Source: JAFMDF01 sp965222705 (GTDB lineage Bacteria; Bacteroidota; Bacteroidia; Chitinophagales; Saprospiraceae). From it: DNA of 64,000 bases. Shown piece by piece: positions 25,757 to 34,726 of this stretch. The position numbers and the translations under genes were made by a program. The DNA is taken from positions 62,001 to 126,000 of the forward strand of contig CBDCUO010000040.1 of the NCBI GenBank assembly GCA_965222705.1, in the 5' to 3' direction. The notes beneath the pieces are model-generated. The model was given only the letters and a program-made list of their open reading frames with translations, had not been told where the DNA came from and did not search any database. How positions within the stretch are numbered: the stretch's first letter is position 1; each line of letters opens with the position of its first letter.

Positions 25757-28700
25757 TTGAAATCAGGAAAACTACTACATAATATCAAAATCATCTCTGC
25801 CGGAGCAGGCAGTGGAAAAACCTACCGCCTGACCGAAGAAATGGTAGCCTTGCTACAAGGCGATGTTAGAGCAAGTGGCATTATTGCGACCACCTTTACT
25901 AATAAAGCAGCCGCAGAATTACAGGAACGAGTCCGGATCAAGTTACTAGAAAAAAAGTTGACAAAAGAAGCCGATCAACTCGCTAATGCCTTGATCGGTA
26001 CGGTGCATGGTTTAGGGGTTAAATTATTAAAACGCTTTGCTTTTGAAGCAGGTGTTTCGCCGCAGGTGGACATTATGGCCGAAGGAGACCACCAATTGAT
26101 GTTCAATCAGTCGCTTTCTACGGTTTTGACGCAGGAGCGAATGGAGCGTATGGCGTATTTCAGCAATCGACTGGGCTTGGATAAAAGGGGCAATTACGAT
26201 TGGCGAAAAGAGGTAAAAAAGGTTACAGACATTGCCCGAGCTAACGATTTCTCTATCAAAATATTAGAAAAAAGTAAAATTCTTTCTTTTGAAAACTTTA
26301 AAACTTTTTTGGGAAAACCCAACCCAAAATCGAATACCCTCCTCAATGAGCTAAAGACGCTGTCGGAAGCAATCATCGAAGAGTTAGCAAACAATGAAGA
26401 TAGCACAAAAGTCACCCACTCAGCCGTAGAAACCCTCAAGGGGTTCTTGCAAAAAATAAAGCTAAAAGGAGCTTTAGAGTGGCATGAATGGGTCAAAATC
26501 AGCAAAATAAAGGTCGGCGCAAAAAGCAAGGAAACGATAGAATCATTAGTGGACTTGGCTTTAAAACATGACAGCGACCCTACTTTTCACGAGGACATTC
26601 AGCAGTTTATTTACGGCATTTTTGACATTGCTATTGAAGCCATTAAAGAATATGAAAACTATAAAAAACGACGGGGATTGATTGATTATATTGACATGGA
26701 GTTGCACGTTAAAAGATTATTGAATAATCCACAAGTGCAAAATGTGCTTCGAGAAGAGTTGGACTTGCTCATGGTGGATGAATTTCAGGACACCAGCCCC
26801 ATCCAGTTGGAAATATTTTTAAAACTATCCCAATTTGCTAAATACTCCGTTTGGGTTGGCGATCCAAAGCAGTCCATTTACGGGTTTAGAGGAGCCGATC
26901 CTAGACTGATGAAAGAAATTATTAAGCAAACAGGTGGGGTCAAAAAGGAAGATATTCAAGTCTTTTCCTGGCGGTCGAGGACAGCTATCGTTCATGCAAC
27001 TAATGCCCTATTCACAAAAGCCTTTGATGATTTACCAGCAGAACAGGTCGTTTTAAAACCTCAGCGGACTGAAGAAAAACTCAAAAAGGAAGTAAGTAAT
27101 GAAGCTGACCTAAATTTTTGGGGGCATGCACTCCTCCATTGGCATTTTCATTTTGAAGATGGTGGTAAACGCCTCCCTGGCCGACCCTGGATGGAAAATT
27201 GTATTGCCACCTCTATCAAAGAACTACTCGAATCTGGCAAGCTGATTTTTCCAAAAGGAGAAAATAAGCCTCGAATGGCACGAGCAGGAGATATTGCCAT
27301 TTTATGCCGATCTAATGCCTTGTGCGATACAATGGCGGAGGCCCTCCACCGCACAGGCATCAAAGCCGCTACCTCCCGCACAGGGCTACTGGAAACAGCA
27401 GAGGCCAAATTGGTTTTAGCTTGTTTAAAATTTATTGTTAGCAAAAATGATCCACTATCCATCGCTGAAATTTTAAAGCTCGCATCCGGACAAAAACTAG
27501 AAGAAATTATTAAAAACCGGCTGGATTTTTTGCAAAAAGCAATTGTAGAAGAAATCCCTGAATGGCTCTGGGCTTTAGAGGCGAATTATATCAAACAACT
27601 GGGCGATTTAAGAGAACAGGTAACAGAATTGTCTAGCTCTGAGATCATTAATTTAGTGCTGGAAGAACTGGATTTAAGGCGCATTCTCGCCAGTTGGGGT
27701 AATGTAGAGCAACGGCTGGACAATGTGGACGAATTGAGGCATTTGGCCTTATCTTATGAAGAAAACTGCAATCGCTTGCATACGGCAGCCACATTAGGAG
27801 GCTTTCTACTATGGCTCACCAATTTGGGTATAGAAAATATGGACCACCAAAGCTCGGGAGCGGGAAAAGACGCAGTCAATGTACTGACCTACCACAAAAG
27901 CAAAGGACTGGAGTGGCCCATTGTCATTTGTCACAGCTTAGAGGGTAGCTTACAAGATAGAATATGGGGGGTTCAGGTTATTCCAGAAAGCAAAGCAATA
28001 GATTTGGATAATATTCTGGGTAATCGCTGGTTGCGCTATTGGGTTAATCCCTATGCAGATCAAATCAAAAACACCCTGTTAGAGGAGCGACTGAATGGGA
28101 GCGAAGAAAAAAAAATAGCACGAACAGAGGCTTTGCGGGAAGAAGCTCGTTTACTTTATGTAGGCATTACTCGTGCAAGGGACTACCTGATTTTTCCCAG
28201 CAGAAATGCTCCCACTAAGTGGCTCAATCGGGTCTGGCACCAAGGCGATGAAACGATACCGACTCTAGATCATTATACGACTGATTCGCCGTGGGTTTGG
28301 GAAAAAAACATTTTACAACTGGATACCAGAATATTCCCTTATCCAAAAGACTTTACGACAATGGAACCAGTAGAGGGCAAAATTATTTTTTTAGAAAAAA
28401 GAAATGGGAAAGCCGAGCATTTGATTTACCCTATTGATATTGATCGCGAATATTTTCAAACGGAAATGTCCGCCAAAATCAAAAATACTTTTCAATACGC
28501 CTCTAAGCTATTATTAAAAGAAGAAAGCAATCAATACGCCGCAGCTAAAGCAATAAAAGCCTTTTTGACAGTGGACAATTTAAAGCTCTCCACAGTAGAA
28601 CGATTTGATTTGGCAGAAGCGATTATTGATCGCTTTGGCATTGCGGAAATGCTCGAATCACGCAGTTTGGTGGCTCATTCTAAGACCTATCTAACCTTTT

Positions 28701-29020
28701 TAGAACAAACTTTTCAACCAGCTAAAACTCATAAAAAATACCCCCTTCGCTATCATTATAAAAATCGCTTATTTGATAAAATTATTGATTTAATTTTGGA
28801 AACGAATACTGGGCTAATTATTATCCAAAATAGTGGCTTTGCAAAAGCTCCTAGAGAATGGAAAAACAAGGCTTTAAAGCTAAGTCCCTGGTTTTTTCTG
28901 GCAAAGGAAGGATTGGAAGCGGTTTTTAAAAGAAAGGATGTTCGATGCTTTGTGCATTTTCCGCTAGGAGGTGGATTGGTAGAACTAGAAGTCGAGCGAT
29001 TGAATGCTGTCACCATTTAA
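25757..29020 (+). CDS. UvrD-family helicase of the AddA/RecB type, with degenerate nuclease region
   Basis: 1087 aa. Walker A SAGAGSGKT (about 14-22), motif Ic-like ATTFTNKAAAELQERV, Walker B LLMVDEFQDTSP, motif III VGDPKQSIYGFRGADP, motif V LTYHKSKGLEWPIVI, motif VI RLLYVGITRARDYLIF. These define an SF1A helicase of the AddA/RecB class in double-strand-break processing. The C-terminal region around DKIIDLILETNTGLIIIQNSGF looks like the PD-(D/E)XK nuclease core, but IIQNSG replaces the expected I-D-(H/Y)-K-S, so the second Asp and the Lys appear lost. No ATG lies upstream of Walker A in this frame; TTG at 25757 is the likely start. No addB is visible. It directly precedes argB. Confidence 0.87.
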   Translation: MKSGKLLHNIKIISAGAGSGKTYRLTEEMVALLQGDVRASGIIATTFTNKAAAELQERVRIKLLEKKLTKEADQLANALIGTVHGLGVKLLKRFAFEAGVSPQVDIMAEGDHQLMFNQSLSTVLTQERMERMAYFSNRLGLDKRGNYDWRKEVKKVTDIARANDFSIKILEKSKILSFENFKTFLGKPNPKSNTLLNELKTLSEAIIEELANNEDSTKVTHSAVETLKGFLQKIKLKGALEWHEWVKISKIKVGAKSKETIESLVDLALKHDSDPTFHEDIQQFIYGIFDIAIEAIKEYENYKKRRGLIDYIDMELHVKRLLNNPQVQNVLREELDLLMVDEFQDTSPIQLEIFLKLSQFAKYSVWVGDPKQSIYGFRGADPRLMKEIIKQTGGVKKEDIQVFSWRSRTAIVHATNALFTKAFDDLPAEQVVLKPQRTEEKLKKEVSNEADLNFWGHALLHWHFHFEDGGKRLPGRPWMENCIATSIKELLESGKLIFPKGENKPRMARAGDIAILCRSNALCDTMAEALHRTGIKAATSRTGLLETAEAKLVLACLKFIVSKNDPLSIAEILKLASGQKLEEIIKNRLDFLQKAIVEEIPEWLWALEANYIKQLGDLREQVTELSSSEIINLVLEELDLRRILASWGNVEQRLDNVDELRHLALSYEENCNRLHTAATLGGFLLWLTNLGIENMDHQSSGAGKDAVNVLTYHKSKGLEWPIVICHSLEGSLQDRIWGVQVIPESKAIDLDNILGNRWLRYWVNPYADQIKNTLLEERLNGSEEKKIARTEALREEARLLYVGITRARDYLIFPSRNAPTKWLNRVWHQGDETIPTLDHYTTDSPWVWEKNILQLDTRIFPYPKDFTTMEPVEGKIIFLEKRNGKAEHLIYPIDIDREYFQTEMSAKIKNTFQYASKLLLKEESNQYAAAKAIKAFLTVDNLKLSTVERFDLAEAIIDRFGIAEMLESRSLVAHSKTYLTFLEQTFQPAKTHKKYPLRYHYKNRLFDKIIDLILETNTGLIIIQNSGFAKAPREWKNKALKLSPWFFLAKEGLEAVFKRKDVRCFVHFPLGGGLVELEVERLNAVTI

Positions 29021-29033
29021 CTTCAAAACCGCA

Positions 29034-29816
29034 ATGAATCGGAAGGCATTAACAATTTTTAAAATTGGCGGAAATATTATTAATGATAAGGCTCTATTGG
29101 CTAAAGTTTTAAAAGACTTTTCCAATCTAAAGGAACCCAAAATTCTGGTGCACGGCGGCGGAAAGCGGGCAAGTACTTTAATGCGCCAAATGGGCCTTCA
29201 GCCAACACTCATAGAGGGTCGAAGAGTAACCGATGCAAAAACTTTAGAAATCGTCATCATGGTCTATGCAGGGCTGATTAATAAAAAAATAGTCGCAAAC
29301 TTGCAGGCGATTGGCTGCAATGCAATTGGCTTAACGGGCGCGGATTTGAACGCCATTCAGTCGCATAAAAGAATCGTAGAAGAAATTGACTATGGTTTCG
29401 TAGGAGATATTGATAAAGTCAATGGGAGCGATATTTCAAGACTGCTAAATGCTGGTTTTATGCCTGTTTTTTGCGCTATTACCCACGATAAAAAGGAACA
29501 ATTACTAAATACCAACGCCGATAGTATTGCTGCTAACCTCGCAGTAGGAATGAGTGCCTTTTATGACGTGACACTAATTTTATGCTTCGAGAAAGCGGGC
29601 GTTTTAAAAGACCCCGAAAATGATAATTCCGTGATTCCTGTGATTAATTTTCAAAAATTTCAGGCATATAAACAGTCAGGCATCATTTCGGCGGGTATGA
29701 TTCCCAAAATGGAAGGTGCATTCTTTGCTCTACGAAATGGCACTAAAAAAGTAATCATTGCTGGAACAAAAGTCCTCGAAACAAACTCGCGAAAAGGAAC
29801 GCATTTATGCTTGTGA
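29034..29816 (+). CDS. argB: Acetylglutamate kinase (or N-succinylglutamate kinase)
   Basis: About 260 aa from the chosen start. FKIGGNII near the N-terminus, LVHGGGKRAS (substrate and phosphate loop), NTNADSIAANLAVGM (acyl-glutamate binding), and a C-terminal IISAGMIPKMEGA. Phosphorylates the N-acylated glutamate in arginine synthesis; some Bacteroidota use succinylated intermediates, and the sequence alone does not settle which. I chose ATG 29034 (MNRKALTIFKIGG) because it follows the helicase stop and fits the family; an ATG at 29004 would overlap the helicase. Ends 10 bp inside argE. Confidence 0.92.
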   Translation: MNRKALTIFKIGGNIINDKALLAKVLKDFSNLKEPKILVHGGGKRASTLMRQMGLQPTLIEGRRVTDAKTLEIVIMVYAGLINKKIVANLQAIGCNAIGLTGADLNAIQSHKRIVEEIDYGFVGDIDKVNGSDISRLLNAGFMPVFCAITHDKKEQLLNTNADSIAANLAVGMSAFYDVTLILCFEKAGVLKDPENDNSVIPVINFQKFQAYKQSGIISAGMIPKMEGAFFALRNGTKKVIIAGTKVLETNSRKGTHLCL

Positions 29817-30874
29817 ATAAAGTCATAAAAGACGAAGTAATTGTTTTATTAAAAAAACTAATTGCGACCGAATCCTTTTCCAGGCAGGAGGACAAAACGG
29901 CGGATTTAATCGATTACTTTCTCCGGCAGCAAGGGCTTAAAGTTGAGCGCGTTTATAATAATTTGATCGTTCGATCCAAGTATTGGTCTTCGGACAAACC
30001 CGTTATTTTACTAAATTCTCACCACGATACCATAAAACCAGTAAGTGGCTATACCAAAAATCCCTTCAGCCCGGAAGTTTCTAAAGGCAAATTATATGGC
30101 TTGGGTAGCAATGATGCAGGAGGGTCTTTAGTGGCTTTGATCGCTACTTTTTTGCACTTGCAAGCAGCAAAAGATTTACCTTATAATCTACTTTTTGTAG
30201 CCTCGGCGGAAGAAGAAATCTCTGGTCCAAATGGCATCGCTGCCATTAAAGACCAAATCGCGCCAGTTGACTTGGGTATTATTGGAGAACCAACCCAAAT
30301 GCGAATGGCCATAGCAGAAAAGGGTCTAATGGTGGTTGATGCAAAAGCAATAGGAAGATCGGGTCACGCCGCCAGAGAAGAGGGCATCAATGCCATTTAT
30401 ATTGCGCTCAGGGACATCGAATGGATACAAAATTATGATTTTGAAAAAGTATCCAGTATTTTGGGTAAAACCAAAATGACGGTTTCCCAAATTCAGGCAG
30501 GCACTCAGCATAATGTCGTGCCAGCCAGTTGCCAATTCGTCATTGATATTCGCACCAATGAAGCCTATACCAATCGAGAAGTTTTCGATATTTTACAAAA
30601 AAATATCCAATCTAACCTGAAAGCCCGCTCTTTTCGTTTAAATTCTTCTAAAATTACACTAGACCATCCCATTGTAAAAAAGGGAATCGCTTTGGGCTTG
30701 GATTATTTTGGTTCCCCTACCCTTTCGGACCAAGCTTTGCTTCCTTTTACAACCTTAAAAATTGGTTGTGGCAAATCCGCACGCTCACATACAGCAGATG
30801 AATTTATTTATTTAAAAGAAATCGAAATGGGTATGGAGATTTATTTGAAATTATTGGATGACCTGCGAATTTGA
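29807..30874 (+). CDS. argE: M20-family N-acyl deacylase of arginine biosynthesis (ArgE-like)
   Basis: 355 aa, zinc metallopeptidase M20 fold. Metal and catalytic residues: NSHHDTIKP (His and Asp), GSNDAGGSL (bridging Asp), SAEEEISG (general-base Glu-Glu), GEPT, and SARSHTADEF near the C-terminus (His). Dimerisation domain about 175-290 (GRSGHAAREEG ... TVSQIQAGTQHNVVPASC). Releases the acyl group from acetylornithine or, in Bacteroidota using the acyl-citrulline route, from acetylcitrulline. Lies between argB (10-bp overlap) and argH (about 20-bp gap), which supports an arginine role over a peptidase role. Confidence 0.88.
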   Translation: MLVNKVIKDEVIVLLKKLIATESFSRQEDKTADLIDYFLRQQGLKVERVYNNLIVRSKYWSSDKPVILLNSHHDTIKPVSGYTKNPFSPEVSKGKLYGLGSNDAGGSLVALIATFLHLQAAKDLPYNLLFVASAEEEISGPNGIAAIKDQIAPVDLGIIGEPTQMRMAIAEKGLMVVDAKAIGRSGHAAREEGINAIYIALRDIEWIQNYDFEKVSSILGKTKMTVSQIQAGTQHNVVPASCQFVIDIRTNEAYTNREVFDILQKNIQSNLKARSFRLNSSKITLDHPIVKKGIALGLDYFGSPTLSDQALLPFTTLKIGCGKSARSHTADEFIYLKEIEMGMEIYLKLLDDLRI

Positions 30875-30895
30875 TAAAATAATAGAAAAAACTAT

Positions 30896-32227
30896 ATGAA
30901 ACTCTGGCAAAAAGGCACCCGAATAAATAAGCGGATCGAAAATTTTACCGTTGGCAAAGATCGAACCTTGGATTTGTATTTGGCGAAATACGATATTCTA
31001 GGCTCTTTGGCGCATATCGAAATGCTGGAAAGTATTGGTTTGTTGAAAAAAGAAGAGTTGGCTCAGTTACAAAAAGAGCTAAAAATTTTATATCAAGCAG
31101 CCGATAAGGGTGATTTTGTAATCGAAAATGGTATCGAAGATGTCCACTCTCAGATAGAGCTCATGCTGACTAAAAAACTGGGGACTATTGGCAAAAAAAT
31201 CCATAGCGGACGTTCTCGAAATGATCAGGTTTTGGTGGATTTGCGCCTGTTTTTTAGAGCAGAGATTAAGGTATTGGCCATAGCTGTCAACAACTTATTT
31301 GACACCTATATTCAATTAAGCGAGCGACACAAAGAGGTGCTAATGCCCGGCTACACACATCTACAAGTGGCTATGGTTTCTTCGTTTGGGCTATGGTTTG
31401 GGGCTTATGCTGAGTCTTTGATAGATGATTTAAGACTCTTGCAATCCATTTATCAAATTATCAATCAAAACCCGCTAGGTTCGGCAGCCGGTTATGGCTC
31501 TTCCTTCCCGCTCAATCGAACCATGACCGCCGATTTATTGGGCTTCGACGGGTTAAACTATAATGTAATTCATGCCCAATTGGGGAGAGGGAAATCGGAG
31601 TTGTTTCTGAGTTTTGCTTTGGCAGCAATCGGCAGCACGTTGGGAAAATTTGCAATGGATGCTTGCTTATATACCAATCAAAACTACGATTTTATTCGCT
31701 TTCCCGATGAACTGACCACCGGTTCGAGCATTATGCCCCATAAAAAGAATCCAGATGTCTTTGAGCTGATTCGAGCAAAATGTAATAAACTACAAAGCCT
31801 TCCAACAGAAATCAGCATGACCACTAATAATCTACCCACTGGATACCATCGGGATTTTCAATTATTAAAAGAGTGCCTGTTTCCTGCTATTTGGGATTTG
31901 AAAGATTGCCTTGAAATTGCGAATTATATGCTGCAAAACATTCAAATTAAAACGAATATTGTAGAAGATGACAAGTATAAATACCTCTTTAGTGTAGAAG
32001 AAGTGAATCGGTTGGTATTGGAAGGGCTACCATTTAGAGATGCCTATAAAAAAGTAAGTGAAGCGATTGAAATGGGAAGTTTCACACCTAACATTACCGT
32101 AAAACATAGCCACGAAGGAAGTTTAGGCAATCTTTGCAGCGACAAAATCCAACAAAAAAGAGATCTAGTTTGGAATAGTTTTCAATTTGAAAAAGCAGAA
32201 CAAGCCCTTGCTAGCCTGATAAGGTAA
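30896..32227 (+). CDS. argH: Argininosuccinate lyase
   Basis: 443 aa, normal length. Family signature TGSSIMPHKKNPDVFE (with the catalytic Ser loop), HSGRSRNDQV, PGYTHLQVAMVSSFG, and NPLGSAAGYGSSFPLNR. Cleaves argininosuccinate to arginine and fumarate, the last step of arginine synthesis. Third gene of the argB-argE-argH run; argG, argC, argD and argF-type genes must lie elsewhere. Confidence 0.96.
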   Translation: MKLWQKGTRINKRIENFTVGKDRTLDLYLAKYDILGSLAHIEMLESIGLLKKEELAQLQKELKILYQAADKGDFVIENGIEDVHSQIELMLTKKLGTIGKKIHSGRSRNDQVLVDLRLFFRAEIKVLAIAVNNLFDTYIQLSERHKEVLMPGYTHLQVAMVSSFGLWFGAYAESLIDDLRLLQSIYQIINQNPLGSAAGYGSSFPLNRTMTADLLGFDGLNYNVIHAQLGRGKSELFLSFALAAIGSTLGKFAMDACLYTNQNYDFIRFPDELTTGSSIMPHKKNPDVFELIRAKCNKLQSLPTEISMTTNNLPTGYHRDFQLLKECLFPAIWDLKDCLEIANYMLQNIQIKTNIVEDDKYKYLFSVEEVNRLVLEGLPFRDAYKKVSEAIEMGSFTPNITVKHSHEGSLGNLCSDKIQQKRDLVWNSFQFEKAEQALASLIR

Positions 32228-32805
32228 AATTAAAAAAACAGGAAAGTGGTGGATAAGCTCTATAGATAAAAGAAAGGCCCTGTATAAAACACCGCTTTAG
32301 CACCACCCCCTGATTAGAAACTATGAGTATTTTAAAGCTATTTTATTTTGCCAAAAGCGACCAAAACTTTAACAAAATAATCATCAAGTTAATTATATTT
32401 TGCTATAGCTCTGGCCGCTGTTTACTAGTAATTCAAGTGTAAAGTTTGGAATTCCGTCAGCTTTTAACGGAATCATTTAAATTAATCACTAAACCAGCTT
32501 TCATTTCTCATATTCTACAGCAGTGTTCACAAGTTTAAAGCAATGTTTAAAAAGTAGAATAGTATTCATAGCGGGGGGCTTGATCGCATTTTCATAGGTA
32601 CAACGCTGATCAAAAGACAATGACCTATAAAATTAAATTTATTCTTTATCTTTTTTTGATTGGGACAAATGTAGGAAGCATGGCTAAATAGCAAGCAATT
32701 TTTTGGAGTGACTTCTTATAGATTTATAAATGAATACAAACTATCGGGAAAGTGCTCGAAAAAATAATATACCCTTTTTCCTATTCTGTGAACGAGCATA
32801 TCCAT
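32228..32805. other. 578-bp intergenic region
   Basis: Lies between the end of argH and the end of the convergent amidase gene. I see no convincing coding frame, tRNA, strong hairpin or repeat. AT-rich throughout. Confidence 0.5.
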
Positions 32806-33690
32806 TTATATTCCGTGCCGCTCAAAATACATAATAGCCTCCACATGGGCGTTAATGATTCTTTCTTGTGTTTCTTCTTTTAACAACAAATATACTTCTT
32901 TTCGGTTATTATAAAATCCACTTTCTGTCAAAATTGCAGGCATACTCGTTTTGCGAAGCACAAAAAATTGTTTGGTGGATTGAGACTTTATTCCTCGATT
33001 AAACCAGCCCAATTTTTCGACCAATTTCTTTTGAAAAACAGCCGCCAGCCTTGCACCAGATCGGCTTCTATAATAGTGCCAGGTCTCCAAGCCCTTTGCG
33101 CTCGTCCAATTGCCCGGTCCGGCATTGGAATGAATAGACAAATAAATTTTAGGAAGTGTGGAAGGGGCATTATTGGCGCGCAAAACCCTGCCTTTCAGGA
33201 AATCATCTACATTTGCCTCTGGGACAACATTATAATATTTAACTCCTCTTTTTTTTAATTCTTTAATAATCCCTTTGACAATAATCCGGTTAAATTCATA
33301 TTCATAAAAACGATCTCCATTAGAAAGCTTGGGCGATCGTTTACCCGCAGTAAGTTTACCATGACCATTATCCAGGCACCATAAATAACGAGGTTTGAAT
33401 CCACCTTCTTCCGGTTCAGGTTGTGGAGGGATGATTACGGACTCTTCAATTGGCTCTGGCACGGGGTCAGGTTCGGCTGGCTTCGGGGCTACGATGAGGT
33501 CATCCAAATTTTTATTCGCTACGACTACCGTATCTTGCGGAATATCTCCGCCGTCCTGCGGTTCCAGGTCTTCTGGGTCAGGCTCAACAATAACAATTTT
33601 TTTTCTTTTTTTTGGTGAAAATAATTTTCGTAAATCTCCAAATATCAGTCCAAAAAAAGTGCGAAAAAAGTTGGTAATCCTTTCTAGCAT
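32806..33690 (-). CDS. N-acetylmuramoyl-L-alanine amidase (Amidase_3)
   Basis: 294 aa. A basic N-terminus with a possible membrane-associated segment, then a Pro/Glu/Asp-rich linker (about 35-97) and the amidase domain (about 100-290). Zn ligands and catalytic residues are visible: LDNGHG (His about 110), a Glu in FYEYEFNR (about 130), LSIHSNAG (His about 187), and the catalytic Glu in ILTESGFYNN. The fold cleaves the bond between muramic acid and the stem peptide in peptidoglycan. No classic signal peptide, so export or membrane attachment is uncertain; the acidic linker could hold the enzyme away from the membrane. Confidence 0.87.
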   Translation of the reverse strand: MLERITNFFRTFFGLIFGDLRKLFSPKKRKKIVIVEPDPEDLEPQDGGDIPQDTVVVANKNLDDLIVAPKPAEPDPVPEPIEESVIIPPQPEPEEGGFKPRYLWCLDNGHGKLTAGKRSPKLSNGDRFYEYEFNRIIVKGIIKELKKRGVKYYNVVPEANVDDFLKGRVLRANNAPSTLPKIYLSIHSNAGPGNWTSAKGLETWHYYRSRSGARLAAVFQKKLVEKLGWFNRGIKSQSTKQFFVLRKTSMPAILTESGFYNNRKEVYLLLKEETQERIINAHVEAIMYFERHGI

Positions 33691-33916
33691 AGTGTATGAA
33701 GGGTTTTCCCAATAGCTTTAGAAACTGTTAAAATTTAGTTTTTGAATATTCGTACAACGGGCTTGAAAAGCAAGGTTGTAGATTAAGCGCAATAGCCTGC
33801 TTGTCAATCTTATTTGGTTGAACACCAGATCAAATATAGGAATAAAGCAGGAGGATGAGGAAAGATTTTGCTAAATAATTCGTTTTCAGGCTTTTAATCA
33901 AAAATCAAGGAGGTTT

Positions 33917-34318
33917 TCACAACTGTTCATCTATTTCTATCAAATCATTTTCATCATATTCTCCAAACCATTTGGTCAGTTTGGTCCTAGCGTTTTGCTT
34001 TACGTCTTTGTCAATATAGCAAGCAATAGTAACCAAACCAAAGCTGAGCATGCCAATATCATCTGTATAGCCAATGATCGGGGTTAAGTCGGGAATGATA
34101 TCAATGGGCGCAATGAAATAGCCTATAACCCCAATAATAATATTCTTTGCCCAAGAGGGTGTTTCTTTTCGTTGATAGGCGTAAAAGAGCAACAAAGCGG
34201 TATAGACTGTTTTAATACCTGCTTGTCGGGCATAGGTTTTTAACTTCATCCAAAATCTAAATTCGGAGAAGCGGTTTTTATATTTTTCGAGCAATTTTTT
34301 CATCTTTAAAAAGTCCAT
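33917..34318 (-). CDS. YkvA-family (DUF1232) membrane protein
   Basis: 133 aa. Central hydrophobic helices with the family signature IIGVIGYFIAPIDIIPDLTP followed by IGYTDDIGMLSFGL, and a charged C-terminus (FGEYDENDLIEIDEQL). Found widely in bacteria; function unknown. On the minus strand behind the amidase, with a 226-bp gap (33691-33916) in which I see no gene. Confidence 0.85.
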   Translation of the reverse strand: MDFLKMKKLLEKYKNRFSEFRFWMKLKTYARQAGIKTVYTALLLFYAYQRKETPSWAKNIIIGVIGYFIAPIDIIPDLTPIIGYTDDIGMLSFGLVTIACYIDKDVKQNARTKLTKWFGEYDENDLIEIDEQL

Positions 34319-34642
34319 TTAACCTTTAAAACGATCACTGAGTAGGTAAAGTATGGATAAAAGATAAGAAAACTATTGGTTCTTCGATTAATGTTCGGTA
34401 AAATTAGACAATGACCCCTATTCGAAAAGGGATTAATTATTTTAAGTAACGAGCAAAAAATAAGATGGAAGGCTTTTAAAGTTTAATGGGATTTTAGGCG
34501 AAAAAAATGAAAAGCAAACCTACTAATTATTTCATTGCTTAATAAACAAAAGTCAGGCCTAAGGGACATTAAGTTTATAGCATTAAACTCTTTAAATTAA
34601 CAAAATATATGTAACAAATTAATTTTCAGTCCTTAGTAAATA
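34319..34642. other. 324-bp intergenic region left of the insertion sequence
   Basis: Contains no evident gene. The last 8 bases, AGTAAATA (34635-34642), are the left copy of the IS target duplication; the right copy is at 36235-36242. Confidence 0.55.
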
Positions 34643-34656
34643 TTAGAGTTTTGACA
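34643..34656 (+). repeat. Left terminal inverted repeat of the IS
   Basis: TTAGAGTTTTGACA, reading into the element; matches the reverse complement of 36221-36234 with no mismatch. Confidence 0.9.
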
Positions 34657-34726
34657 ACTTCCTCTCCTTTCAGTGGGGAGCTGTTAAAAATAAAGTTAAT
34701 ATGACTTGGCTTAAAGAAGCCAAAGA

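Noticed and set aside
32228..32805. Possible tRNA or small RNA in the 578-bp gap
   Set aside because: No cloverleaf, CCA end or strong hairpin could be found by eye.
33831..33838. TAnnTTTG-like element upstream of the amidase (minus strand)
   Set aside because: About 140 nt from the start and without a TTG at proper distance.
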